Shown here one piece after another: positions 21,977 through 28,773 of a stretch of DNA of 56,639 nt. The notes beneath the pieces are model-generated. The model searched no databases, had not been told where the DNA came from, and worked only from the letters and a program-made list of their open reading frames with translations. A program made the position numbers and the translations under genes. Numbering within the stretch: the first letter of the stretch is position 1; every line of letters begins with the position of its first letter. This DNA is from an uncultured Piscinibacter sp. (GTDB taxonomy: Bacteria > Pseudomonadota > Gammaproteobacteria > Burkholderiales > Burkholderiaceae_C), in assembly GCF_937952055.1 (NCBI RefSeq), contig NZ_CALFYO010000006.1:1-56639 (forward strand), written 5' to 3'.

Positions 21977-22521
21977 GGGCGCCGCTGCGCAGCCACTGGA
22001 TCGCCGCGGCCGGCGTGGTGCTGGCCGCCACGGCCGGCGTGGTGCTGGGCGAAGGCGACGGTGCCGCCGGCGACGCCCCGGCCGTGGCGGTTCCCGAAGC
22101 GCCTTCACCGCCCGTCGCCGCGCCGCGCCAGACGGAGACGGCGTCCGCCCCGGCCCACCTGTCGCTCGACCTGCTGCGCCGTCCGGAGCCGGTGGCCCCG
22201 GTGGCGCCGCCGTCCGCCGACCTGTTCGCCGGCCACTCGTGGCAGCCGCCGCCTCCGCCGGCGCCGCCGCCACCGCCTCCGCCGCCGCCGGCGGCCCCAC
22301 CCGAGCCGACCGCGCCACCGCTGCCCTTCGTCTACGTCGGCACGCTCGCCGAGGAGGGGCAGGAGCCGGTCTACTACCTCGAGCACGGCGCGCAGGTGCT
22401 GACGCTGCGGGCGGGCGCGGCGATCGGCACCGAGTACCAGCTCGTCGGGCCGCGCGGCAACGAGCTGGAGTTCCTCTACCTGCCGCTGGACACGCGGCAG
22501 ACGATCCGCTTCCGGGACTGA
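21973..22521 (+). CDS. PilP/GspC-like periplasmic linker protein with polyproline hinge
   Basis: A 182-residue protein with an N-terminal hydrophobic segment (about 10-26), a Pro/Ala-rich linker with an almost unbroken polyproline tract (about residues 92-110), and a C-terminal small beta-domain (FVYVGTLAEEG...YYLEHGAQVLTLRAG) like the HR domain of GspC/PilP, which contacts the secretin. It begins at a GTG overlapping the previous stop and ends immediately before the secretin gene. The long rigid hinge would help it span the periplasm. Confidence 0.75.
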   Translation: MRAPLRSHWIAAAGVVLAATAGVVLGEGDGAAGDAPAVAVPEAPSPPVAAPRQTETASAPAHLSLDLLRRPEPVAPVAPPSADLFAGHSWQPPPPPAPPPPPPPPPAAPPEPTAPPLPFVYVGTLAEEGQEPVYYLEHGAQVLTLRAGAAIGTEYQLVGPRGNELEFLYLPLDTRQTIRFRD

Positions 22522-24804
22522 ATGCCGATGCACCTTCGCTCGCACACCACGCTGGCCCTGGCCCTCGCGCTCTCGCTGCTGGCCGGCTGCGCCACCGACA
22601 CGCGCCGCCAGCAGGCGCTCGCACTGCTCGACCAGGGGCGCTACGAGGAAGGCCTGGCGACGCTTGCCGAAGCGTCGCGCGAGCGGCCGGGCAATGTCGC
22701 GCTGCGCGCCGAGTGGCTCGGCCGGCAGGAGCAGGTGATCGGCCGCCTGCTCGCCATCGCGCAGGGCCATCTCGCCGCCGGACAGATCGACGAGGCGCAG
22801 GCGCAGTTCGAGCGCGTGGTCAAGCTGCAGCCCGACCATCCGCGTGCGCGCGCCGGGCTGGAGGCGGTGGCGGCGCAGCGGCGCCATGTCGACCTGGCAC
22901 GCCAGGCGCAAGGGCTGCTCGCCGCCGGCGACCGCGACGGCGCCCTGGCGCTTGCCCGCGCCGTGCTGCGCGAGAACCCGGCGCAGCGCGAGGCCCGCAC
23001 ACTGATACGCCAGCTCGAGGAGCAGCGCCAGCGCGAGACGCTCGCCGGCCCGGCGCTGAAGGCGCGCCAGCAGAAGCCGGTCACGCTGGAGTTCCGCGAC
23101 GCCAGCCTGCGCAGCGCGATCAGCGCGCTGTCGCGCTCGACCGGCATCAACTTCGTGTTCGACAAGGACGTGAAGAGCGACGCCAAGACCACCATCTACG
23201 CCAACCAGGTCTCGGTCGAGGACGCCATCGACCTGCTGCTGATGACCAACCAGCTCGAGAAGAAGGTCGTCTCGGAGAACACCATCCTGGTCTACCCGGC
23301 GACGGCGCAGAAGCTGCGCGAGTACCAGGAGCTGATGATCCGCAACTTCTACCTGGAGAACGCCGACGCGAAGCAGACGCTCAACCTCGTCAAGACGATG
23401 CTCAAGACGAAGGACGTCTTCATCGACGAGAAGCTCAACCTGCTGGTCATGCGCGACACGCCGGAGGCGATCCGCCTGGCCGAGAAGCTGATCGCCGCGC
23501 ACGACCTGGCCGAGCCCGAGGTGGTGCTCGAGGTCGAGGTGCTCGAGGTGACGCACTCGCGGCTGTCCGAGCTGGGCGTCAAGTGGACCGACCAGTTCGG
23601 CTTCGGCGTCGTCGACATCACCGGCACGCCGTTCGTGCTCAGGGACCTGCGCGGCATCAACTCGAGCCGCATCGCGGTGAACAGCCCGACGGCGACCCTC
23701 AACCTGAAGGCCACCGACGGCGACAGCAACATCCTCGCCAGCCCGCGCATCCGCGTGAAGAACCGCGAGAAGGCGCGCATCCAGATCGGCGACCGCGTGC
23801 CGGTGATCTCCGGCCAGACCACGGTGGCCACCGGCAACGTGCTCAGCGCCGAGACCATCACCTACCTCGACGTCGGCCTCAAGCTGGAGGTCGAGCCCAA
23901 CGTGCACCTCGACGACGACGTCGACATCAAGGTCGCGCTCGAGGTCAGCACGCTGGGCGAGAAGACCACCACGGCGAACGGCAGCGTCGCCTACCGCGTC
24001 GGCACGCGCAATGCCAACACCGTGCTGCGCCTGCAGGACGGCGAGACGCAGGTGCTGATGGGCCTGATCCGCGACGACGAGCGCCGCTCGGCCAACCGCG
24101 TGCCCGGCATCGGCGAGATGCCGGTGCTCAGCCACCTGTTCGGCAGCCACCAGACCGACAAGCAGAAGACCGAGATCGTGCTCGCCATCACGCCGCGGCT
24201 GGTGCGCAACGTGCGTCACGTCGAGGCGCAGCTCACCGAGTTCTGGTCGGGCACCGAAGGCGCGCTGCGCAGCGCGCCGCTGTTCGCGCGCACGCTGTCC
24301 GGCGTCGGCGCGGCAGCCCCGGCGCTGCCGGGGGCCTCCGCGCCGTCCGGCGCGGCCGCGCGGTCGCCGGCGGCGGCCGCCCCGGCCGAAGGCGTGTCGC
24401 TCGCCTGGTCGGGGCCGGCGCAGGGCCGCGTCGGCGAGGAGATCACCCTGGTGCTCAACGCGCGCACCGCGCAGCCGCTGGCCGGCGCCGCCGTGCAGGT
24501 CACCTACGACCCCGCCTCGCTCGCCTTCGTGCGCTTCGCCGAGGGCAGCTTCATGAAGGGCGGAGGCGCGCCCACGGCGGTGAACCACCGCGTCGACACG
24601 CAGGCCGGGGTGCTGAGGGCGCGCTTCGCGCGCGTCGGCGGCGGCGCGTCCGGCGAGGGCGACCTGATGGCCGTCACCTTCAAGGTGCTCGACAGCCAGG
24701 CCTCCACGCAGGTGCAGGCGGTGGCGGTGTCGCCGGTCGGGCCGGGCAACCGCATGCTCGGCACGCAGCCGTCGCCGCCGCACCAGCTCGCGGTGGCGCG
24801 ATGA
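22522..24804 (+). CDS. gspD: GspD/PilQ-family secretin with TPR and cohesin-like domains
   Basis: A 760-residue outer-membrane secretin. A lipoprotein signal (LSLLAGC) is followed by TPR-like helices (about 30-165), a short N-domain (VTLEFRDASLRSAISALSRSTGINFVFD), an N1-type domain, and the secretin core from about residue 334 with LASPRIRVKNREKARIQIGDRVPVI and the conserved GLIRDDE and PVLSHLFG segments. From about residue 625 there is an extra domain (VSLAWSGPAQGRVGEEITLVL ... QVTYDP) resembling cohesin domains. Classical GspD lacks the TPR and cohesin parts. ATG at 22522 directly follows the previous stop; another ATG lies two codons later. Confidence 0.92.
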   Translation: MPMHLRSHTTLALALALSLLAGCATDTRRQQALALLDQGRYEEGLATLAEASRERPGNVALRAEWLGRQEQVIGRLLAIAQGHLAAGQIDEAQAQFERVVKLQPDHPRARAGLEAVAAQRRHVDLARQAQGLLAAGDRDGALALARAVLRENPAQREARTLIRQLEEQRQRETLAGPALKARQQKPVTLEFRDASLRSAISALSRSTGINFVFDKDVKSDAKTTIYANQVSVEDAIDLLLMTNQLEKKVVSENTILVYPATAQKLREYQELMIRNFYLENADAKQTLNLVKTMLKTKDVFIDEKLNLLVMRDTPEAIRLAEKLIAAHDLAEPEVVLEVEVLEVTHSRLSELGVKWTDQFGFGVVDITGTPFVLRDLRGINSSRIAVNSPTATLNLKATDGDSNILASPRIRVKNREKARIQIGDRVPVISGQTTVATGNVLSAETITYLDVGLKLEVEPNVHLDDDVDIKVALEVSTLGEKTTTANGSVAYRVGTRNANTVLRLQDGETQVLMGLIRDDERRSANRVPGIGEMPVLSHLFGSHQTDKQKTEIVLAITPRLVRNVRHVEAQLTEFWSGTEGALRSAPLFARTLSGVGAAAPALPGASAPSGAAARSPAAAAPAEGVSLAWSGPAQGRVGEEITLVLNARTAQPLAGAAVQVTYDPASLAFVRFAEGSFMKGGGAPTAVNHRVDTQAGVLRARFARVGGGASGEGDLMAVTFKVLDSQASTQVQAVAVSPVGPGNRMLGTQPSPPHQLAVAR

Positions 24805-25286
24805 GGCGGCCGGCCGTGGCTGCGCGCGGCTTCACACTGATCGAGCTGCTGGTCACGGTGGCCATCGTCTCGCTGCTCGCGACCATGGCCCTGCCGGTGG
24901 CCGAGCTCGCGGCGCGGCGCAGCCAGGAGCAGGAGCTGCGTGCCGCGCTGCGCGAGATCCGCCAGGCGATCGACGCCTACAAGCGCGCCGGCGACGAAGG
25001 CCGCATCGACCGCCAGGCCGATGCGTCGGGCTACCCGCCGACGCTGCAGGTGCTGGTCGAGGGCGTCGACGACGCGCGCAGCGCGGAGCGGCGGCGCATC
25101 CATTTCCTGCGCCGCCTGCCGCGCGATCCGCTCGTGCGCGACGCGGCGCTGCCCGCCGAGCTCACCTGGGGCCTGCGCAGCTACGACAGCCCGCACGATG
25201 CGCCCAGCGAGGGCCGCGACGTCTACGACGTCTATTCGCTCGCGCCGGGCCAGGGCCTCAACGGCCGGCCCTACCGGGAGTGGTGA
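24801..25286 (+). CDS. Type II pseudopilin (GspG/GspH-like)
   Basis: A 161-residue prepilin-like protein. The class III signal is ARG|FTLIELLVTVAI (cleavage after Gly10, Glu at +5) and is followed by a hydrophobic helix and a periplasmic domain. The ATGA overlap with the secretin gene and TGATG overlap with the next pseudopilin show operon membership. A prepilin peptidase is required but is not encoded in the window. Confidence 0.88.
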   Translation: MRRPAVAARGFTLIELLVTVAIVSLLATMALPVAELAARRSQEQELRAALREIRQAIDAYKRAGDEGRIDRQADASGYPPTLQVLVEGVDDARSAERRRIHFLRRLPRDPLVRDAALPAELTWGLRSYDSPHDAPSEGRDVYDVYSLAPGQGLNGRPYREW

Positions 25287-25669
25287 TGCGCAGCGCGTGC
25301 CGCCGCCGCGGCTTCACCCTCATCGAGCTGCTCGTCGTGATGGCGGTGGTCAGCCTGCTGCTGTCGATCGCGGCGCCGCGCTACTTCCGCAGCGTCGACC
25401 TGGCGCGCGAGGCCGCGCTGCGCCAGGACCTCGCGGTGATGCGCGATGCCATCGACAAGCACTTCGCCGACACCGGCCGCTACCCCGCCTCGCTGGAGGA
25501 GCTGGTCGCGCAGCGCTACATACGGCGCGTGCCCGCCGATCCGCTCACCGAGAGCAGCGAGACCTGGGTGATCGAGCCGCCGGCGGACCGTGACCTGGGC
25601 TCGGTCTACGACGTGAAGAGCGGCGCGGCCGGCGCGGCCCGCGACGGCACGGCCTATGCGAGCTGGTGA
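25286..25669 (+). CDS. Type II pseudopilin (GspG-like)
   Basis: A 127-residue prepilin-like protein with signal RRG|FTLIELLVVMAV (cleavage after Gly9, Glu +5) and a TGRYPASLEEL segment like that of GspG. The domain is shorter than classical GspG. The ATG at 25286 overlaps the previous stop; two in-frame GTGs just upstream are less likely. A minor or major pseudopilin role is possible. Confidence 0.88.
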   Translation: MRSACRRRGFTLIELLVVMAVVSLLLSIAAPRYFRSVDLAREAALRQDLAVMRDAIDKHFADTGRYPASLEELVAQRYIRRVPADPLTESSETWVIEPPADRDLGSVYDVKSGAAGAARDGTAYASW

Positions 25670-26189
25670 GCGCCCCTGCCGCGCGCGCCGCGAAGGCGGC
25701 TTCACCTACTTCGTGGTGCTGCTGCTCGTCGTCGTGACCTCCACCGGCGCCGTGGCGCTGGGCACGCTGTGGCAGACCGCCGAGCGCCGCGAGCGCGAGC
25801 GCGAGCTGCTCGAGGCCGGCCGCGAACTGCGCCGCGCCATCGACGCCTACCGGCGCCTGCCGGTGGGCGGCAAGCGGCAGTTCCCGCCGGCGCTGGAAGA
25901 CCTGCTACGCGACCCGCGGCTGCCCGGCGTGCGCCGGCACCTGCGCCGCATCCCCGTCGACCCGGTGACCGGTCGCGACGAGTGGGGCCTGGTGCTTGCC
26001 GCCGACGGCGGCATCCTCGGCGTGCACAGCCTGTCGCAGGCCGCGCCGATGAAGACGGCCGGCTTCGCCCCCGACGAGGCCGACTTCGAGGGCGCCGCGC
26101 GACACGCGGACTGGGTGTTCCAGGTGCGCGAGCAGACCGCGCCGGCGCCGCCGGCGGGCTGGAAACCCGCTAGCCCACTTACGCGCTGA
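25656..26189 (+). CDS. Pseudopilin-like protein lacking Glu +5
   Basis: A 177-residue protein whose N-terminus has a prepilin-type site (REGG|FTYFVVLLLVVV) but Val rather than Glu at position +5 of the mature protein. Among type II secretion proteins that is a feature of the tip pseudopilin GspK, although this protein is much shorter than GspK. It has the helix and a compact domain with IPVDPVTGRDEWGLV. The start overlaps the previous gene by 14 bp. It is the last gene of the operon. Confidence 0.78.
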   Translation: MRAGERPCRARREGGFTYFVVLLLVVVTSTGAVALGTLWQTAERRERERELLEAGRELRRAIDAYRRLPVGGKRQFPPALEDLLRDPRLPGVRRHLRRIPVDPVTGRDEWGLVLAADGGILGVHSLSQAAPMKTAGFAPDEADFEGAARHADWVFQVREQTAPAPPAGWKPASPLTR

Positions 26190-26302
26190 CGTCTACACCC
26201 TGTTACCAGGCACTCGTTCGGGTGCGGCATTTCACCACTGGAAGGAAGTCACGAAACCCGACTGGCCCCGGGTTCAGGTGATGGACGGGGCAAAGTGTTT
26301 GG

Positions 26303-26345
26303 CGCACATTTACTGGGCACGCTGCATACACCGCAGCGTATGCAG
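26303..26345. promoter_or_regulatory. Shared upstream element 1 of the small secreted protein pair
   Basis: The 11-mer CGCACATTTAC (26303-26313) is repeated exactly at 27060-27070. It is followed by an inverted repeat, CTGCATAC (26322-26329) and GTATGCAG (26338-26345). The element lies about 110 bp upstream of the start at 26423. A common promoter or operator is inferred; the rest of 26190-26422 shows no gene. Confidence 0.45.
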
Positions 26346-26422
26346 AGCGGTGAAGTTGGGTCATCAATCTGCGCCGATCCGGACCCTTCCGGCTCCCGGC
26401 GCGTCATCGGAGAGATACGGAA

Positions 26423-26830
26423 ATGGCAAAGGCAATGAAGGCGGCTCTGGCCGCGATCGGCGTGGTCGCCGCGATGTCGGCGCAGGCCGGCAGTTACGGC
26501 GGCGACGACAAGCTGGCGAAGCAATGCGTCATCACCACGTCGGGCGGGCCGGTGGTGTCCTACATCGGCGCGCAGTTCGACTACCTGGAGGCGGAGATCT
26601 ACGCCGGCGAGTTCACGAACGGACGCGACCGGACCGGCATGCTCGGCAAGCTGAGCGAAGCGGCGCAAAAGGTCCGCGCGAAGAAGCTGGCCGACGCGAG
26701 CGTCAAGCTGCAGGACATCCACGACAAGGCGGACACACTGGCCAGCGCCGCCAAGCCGAAGCTCGTCAGCGCCGACGGCATCATGGAAGCGGCCGCCCTC
26801 GCAAAGGAGTGCGTCGACAACACCATCTGA
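26423..26830 (+). CDS. Small secreted protein of unknown function, paralogue 1
   Basis: A 135-residue protein with a clear signal peptide (MAKAMKAALAAIGVVAAMSAQA) and a helical mature part of about 113 residues holding two cysteines. The C-terminal half (KxADASxKLQDIHDKADTLA...GIMEAAALAKEC) lines up with the same region of the 27166-27651 product, so the two look like diverged tandem duplicates. GAGA and GGA precede the ATG. It sits between the secretion operon and the oxidase operon and has its own terminator. A substrate or accessory protein of the nearby secretion system is possible but not shown. Confidence 0.75.
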   Translation: MAKAMKAALAAIGVVAAMSAQAGSYGGDDKLAKQCVITTSGGPVVSYIGAQFDYLEAEIYAGEFTNGRDRTGMLGKLSEAAQKVRAKKLADASVKLQDIHDKADTLASAAKPKLVSADGIMEAAALAKECVDNTI

Positions 26831-26882
26831 TCGATGCGCATCCGACCTCCGCGGACTGACTGAACGCTCCGGTCGTTGGGAA

Positions 26883-26917
26883 CCAAGGGCCCCGCTTCGG
26901 CGGGGCCCTTGGTTTTT
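26883..26917 (+). terminator. Strong rho-independent terminator
   Basis: A 13-bp perfect stem, CCAAGGGCCCCGC (26883-26895) with GCGGGGCCCTTGG (26900-26912), closed by a TTCG tetraloop and followed by TTTTT. It terminates transcription of the 26423 gene. Confidence 0.95.
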
Positions 26918-27059
26918 GCGCGTCCCGGAAGCGGCGCGCGCAGGCGGTGCGCTGCGCGTCCCGTGCCGCGGTTCCTCGTCGAACGGCCAGTCCAGTACCC
27001 CCCCGGGAATGCGTGGCCGTACCCCCGGGGATGAGCAGTGGACGAAGATATGTGCCAGT
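26918..27059. other. Non-coding stretch with a short direct repeat
   Basis: No convincing gene is seen between the two small secreted protein genes. It holds an imperfect direct repeat, GTACCCCCCCGGGAATG at 26995-27011 and GTACCCCCGGGGATG at 27019-27033, spaced 24 bp start to start. Role unknown. Confidence 0.3.
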
Positions 27060-27093
27060 CGCACATTTACATCGTGCACCGTAGGGGGTATGC
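27060..27093. promoter_or_regulatory. Shared upstream element 2 of the small secreted protein pair
   Basis: Exact repeat of CGCACATTTAC (27060-27070) followed by GTATGC (27088-27093), as found upstream of the paralogue at 26303-26345. It lies about 100 bp upstream of the ATG at 27166, so placement is similar for both genes. Confidence 0.45.
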
Positions 27094-27165
27094 GGTGCAG
27101 CAGGGTCCAGGCTCAACCACCGCCGGCACCTCGAAATCGCCGGCATCCTCCGGAGGGAATGTTCG

Positions 27166-27651
27166 ATGGAAACTCGTTCGAAACGCACCGCCGCTGCCGC
27201 CGCCGTGCTCGTCGCCCTGTCCGCCGCCGTGGGCAGCGTCCAGGCACAGACCAGTTGCCGTGACCTGATCGGCTTCAATTCGCTGCTCGCGAAGCCGCTG
27301 GAACCGACCACCGGCGCCTGGGCGGCGACCGAGGACAACGGCGACTCGTTCCTCGGCAACAAGGATGTCGACAACTGCGCGGTGAAGGTCGTGACCGGCC
27401 CGCGCGCCAAGGTCAGCATGACGGTGTACGAGGCGGGCCCGATGACGCAGAACGAGTGCAGCGTCTACAACACGCTGTCGTCGATCGACTCCAAGCTCGA
27501 ACAGGGCAAGGTCGCCGACGCGGGCAGCACGACCACGAAGCTGATCTCTCGCCTGGACGGCTGGGCCGGCTCGGCCAAGCTGATCGACCCTGGCTATGGC
27601 CAGATCCGCACCGCGATCACCCAGGTGCAGTCCTGCATCATGGGGCTCTGA
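27166..27651 (+). CDS. Small secreted protein of unknown function, paralogue 2
   Basis: A 161-residue protein with a signal peptide ending AAVGSVQA and a mature part with four cysteines (TSC, DNC, NEC, QSC) that may form two disulfides. The C-terminal KLEQGKVADAG...KLISRLDGWAGSAK...GQIRTAITQVQSC aligns with the 26423 gene product. GGAGG precedes the ATG. A strong terminator follows. No family recognised. Confidence 0.78.
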   Translation: METRSKRTAAAAAVLVALSAAVGSVQAQTSCRDLIGFNSLLAKPLEPTTGAWAATEDNGDSFLGNKDVDNCAVKVVTGPRAKVSMTVYEAGPMTQNECSVYNTLSSIDSKLEQGKVADAGSTTTKLISRLDGWAGSAKLIDPGYGQIRTAITQVQSCIMGL

Positions 27652-27682
27652 GCGACGCGCTTCCTGCAGACGTCTTGGGACG

Positions 27683-27716
27683 ACAGGGCCCCGCCGCGGC
27701 GGGGCCCTGTTGTTTC
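27683..27716 (+). terminator. Rho-independent terminator between convergent genes
   Basis: A 12-bp stem, ACAGGGCCCCGC (27683-27694) with GCGGGGCCCTGT (27699-27710), is followed by TGTTT. It lies between the 27166 gene and the convergent end of the oxidase operon and could stop transcription from both sides, although the T-run is on the plus-strand side only. Confidence 0.88.
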
Positions 27717-28773
27717 AGCGCGCGGCGCCGGCGTTGCGCGCCCGCTTCGCCGGCGAGAAGCTTTCGTCCGACTCCTTGCCCACCGCCGGCAGCGGCGCCA
27801 GCACCTCGATGCGCGCCTGTTCGCGCAGCCGCGCGAGCAGCGCCTCGCGCGCCTGCTGGCCCTGCACGGCCAGCAGGTGGGTGCGGATGCGCTCGCGCGA
27901 CTCGGACTCGGGCACGCGCTGCGCGGCAATGCGCTGCTCGACCTTCAGCAGGTGCAGGCCGTCGGGCAGCTCGACCACCTGGGACACCTCGCCCTCGGCG
28001 AGCGCGAACGCCGCCTCGGCCAGCGGCGCCGCCAGCTCCTCGCGCTGCACGAAGCCGATGTCGCCGCCCTGGGCCGCCGACGCGCCGCGCGAGTGCTCGC
28101 GCGCCAGCGCCGCGAAGTCGCCGCCATCGGCGCGGGCGCGCTCGCGCAGCGCGGCGATGCTGGCGCGCGCCTGGGCGCGGCCCGCCTCGTCCATCTCCGC
28201 CGTGAAGGGCAGGTAGAGGTGGCGCAGCCGGCGCTGCTCGGGGCGCAGGAAGTCGGCCTCGTGGCGCTGGTAGAACTCGTGGATCTCGCGCTCGCCCACC
28301 GACACGCCGGCCGACGCCCCCTCCAGCACCTTGCGCGCCGAAAGCAACCGGCGCATGTGCGCGGCGTAGGACTCGTCCGTGTAGCCTTCGGCGCGCAGCC
28401 GCCCGCTGAACGCCTCCGGCGACGAGAAGCCGGCGCGGATCTTCTCGATCGCCGCCTGCACCTCCTGGTCCGTCGCCAGCGTGGCGCCGCGCTGCGCCTC
28501 CTGCCACAGCAGTTCCTGATCGATCAGCAGGTCCAGCGCCTCGCGCTTGAGCGTCTTCGCGCGCTGCGGACTGCGCAGCGCGCCGATGTTGATCTGCCGC
28601 TCGCGCAGGTACTCCTCGAAGCTGCGCTCCAGCTGCTCGTTGCCGATCGGCTGGCCGTTGACACGTGCCGCCGCGCCGTAGGCCTGCACCTGCGCAGGGC
28701 TGAGCGCCGGCAGCAGCGCCAGCGTCACCAGCACGCAGGCGCCCAGCCCGCGCAGCGGGCGGAGGCGGTTCAC
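27715..28773 (-). CDS. Periplasmic parvulin-type peptidyl-prolyl isomerase (PpiC/SurA-like)
   Basis: A 352-residue protein with a signal peptide, an N-terminal SurA-like helical domain (NGQPIGNEQLERSFEEYL), and a PpiC rotamase domain containing FAALAREHSRG, GGDIGFV and GEVSQVVELPDGLHLLKVE. It should help fold secreted proteins. The GTG at 28773 overlaps the previous stop as GTGA, the local habit, and gives a normal signal peptide; ATG at 28788 is the alternative. It is the last gene of the multicopper oxidase operon. In Leptothrix the manganese-oxidase gene mofA is also accompanied by an isomerase gene (mofB), so folding of the oxidase is a likely task. Confidence 0.9.
   Translation of the reverse strand: MNRLRPLRGLGACVLVTLALLPALSPAQVQAYGAAARVNGQPIGNEQLERSFEEYLRERQINIGALRSPQRAKTLKREALDLLIDQELLWQEAQRGATLATDQEVQAAIEKIRAGFSSPEAFSGRLRAEGYTDESYAAHMRRLLSARKVLEGASAGVSVGEREIHEFYQRHEADFLRPEQRRLRHLYLPFTAEMDEAGRAQARASIAALRERARADGGDFAALAREHSRGASAAQGGDIGFVQREELAAPLAEAAFALAEGEVSQVVELPDGLHLLKVEQRIAAQRVPESESRERIRTHLLAVQGQQAREALLARLREQARIEVLAPLPAVGKESDESFSPAKRARNAGAAR

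Noticed and set aside
26278..26859. A 193-codon frame overlapping the small secreted protein gene at 26423
   Set aside because: It is another frame of a gene with a clear signal peptide, start site and terminator, and its composition (Arg/Gly-rich) is that of shadow frames in GC-rich DNA.
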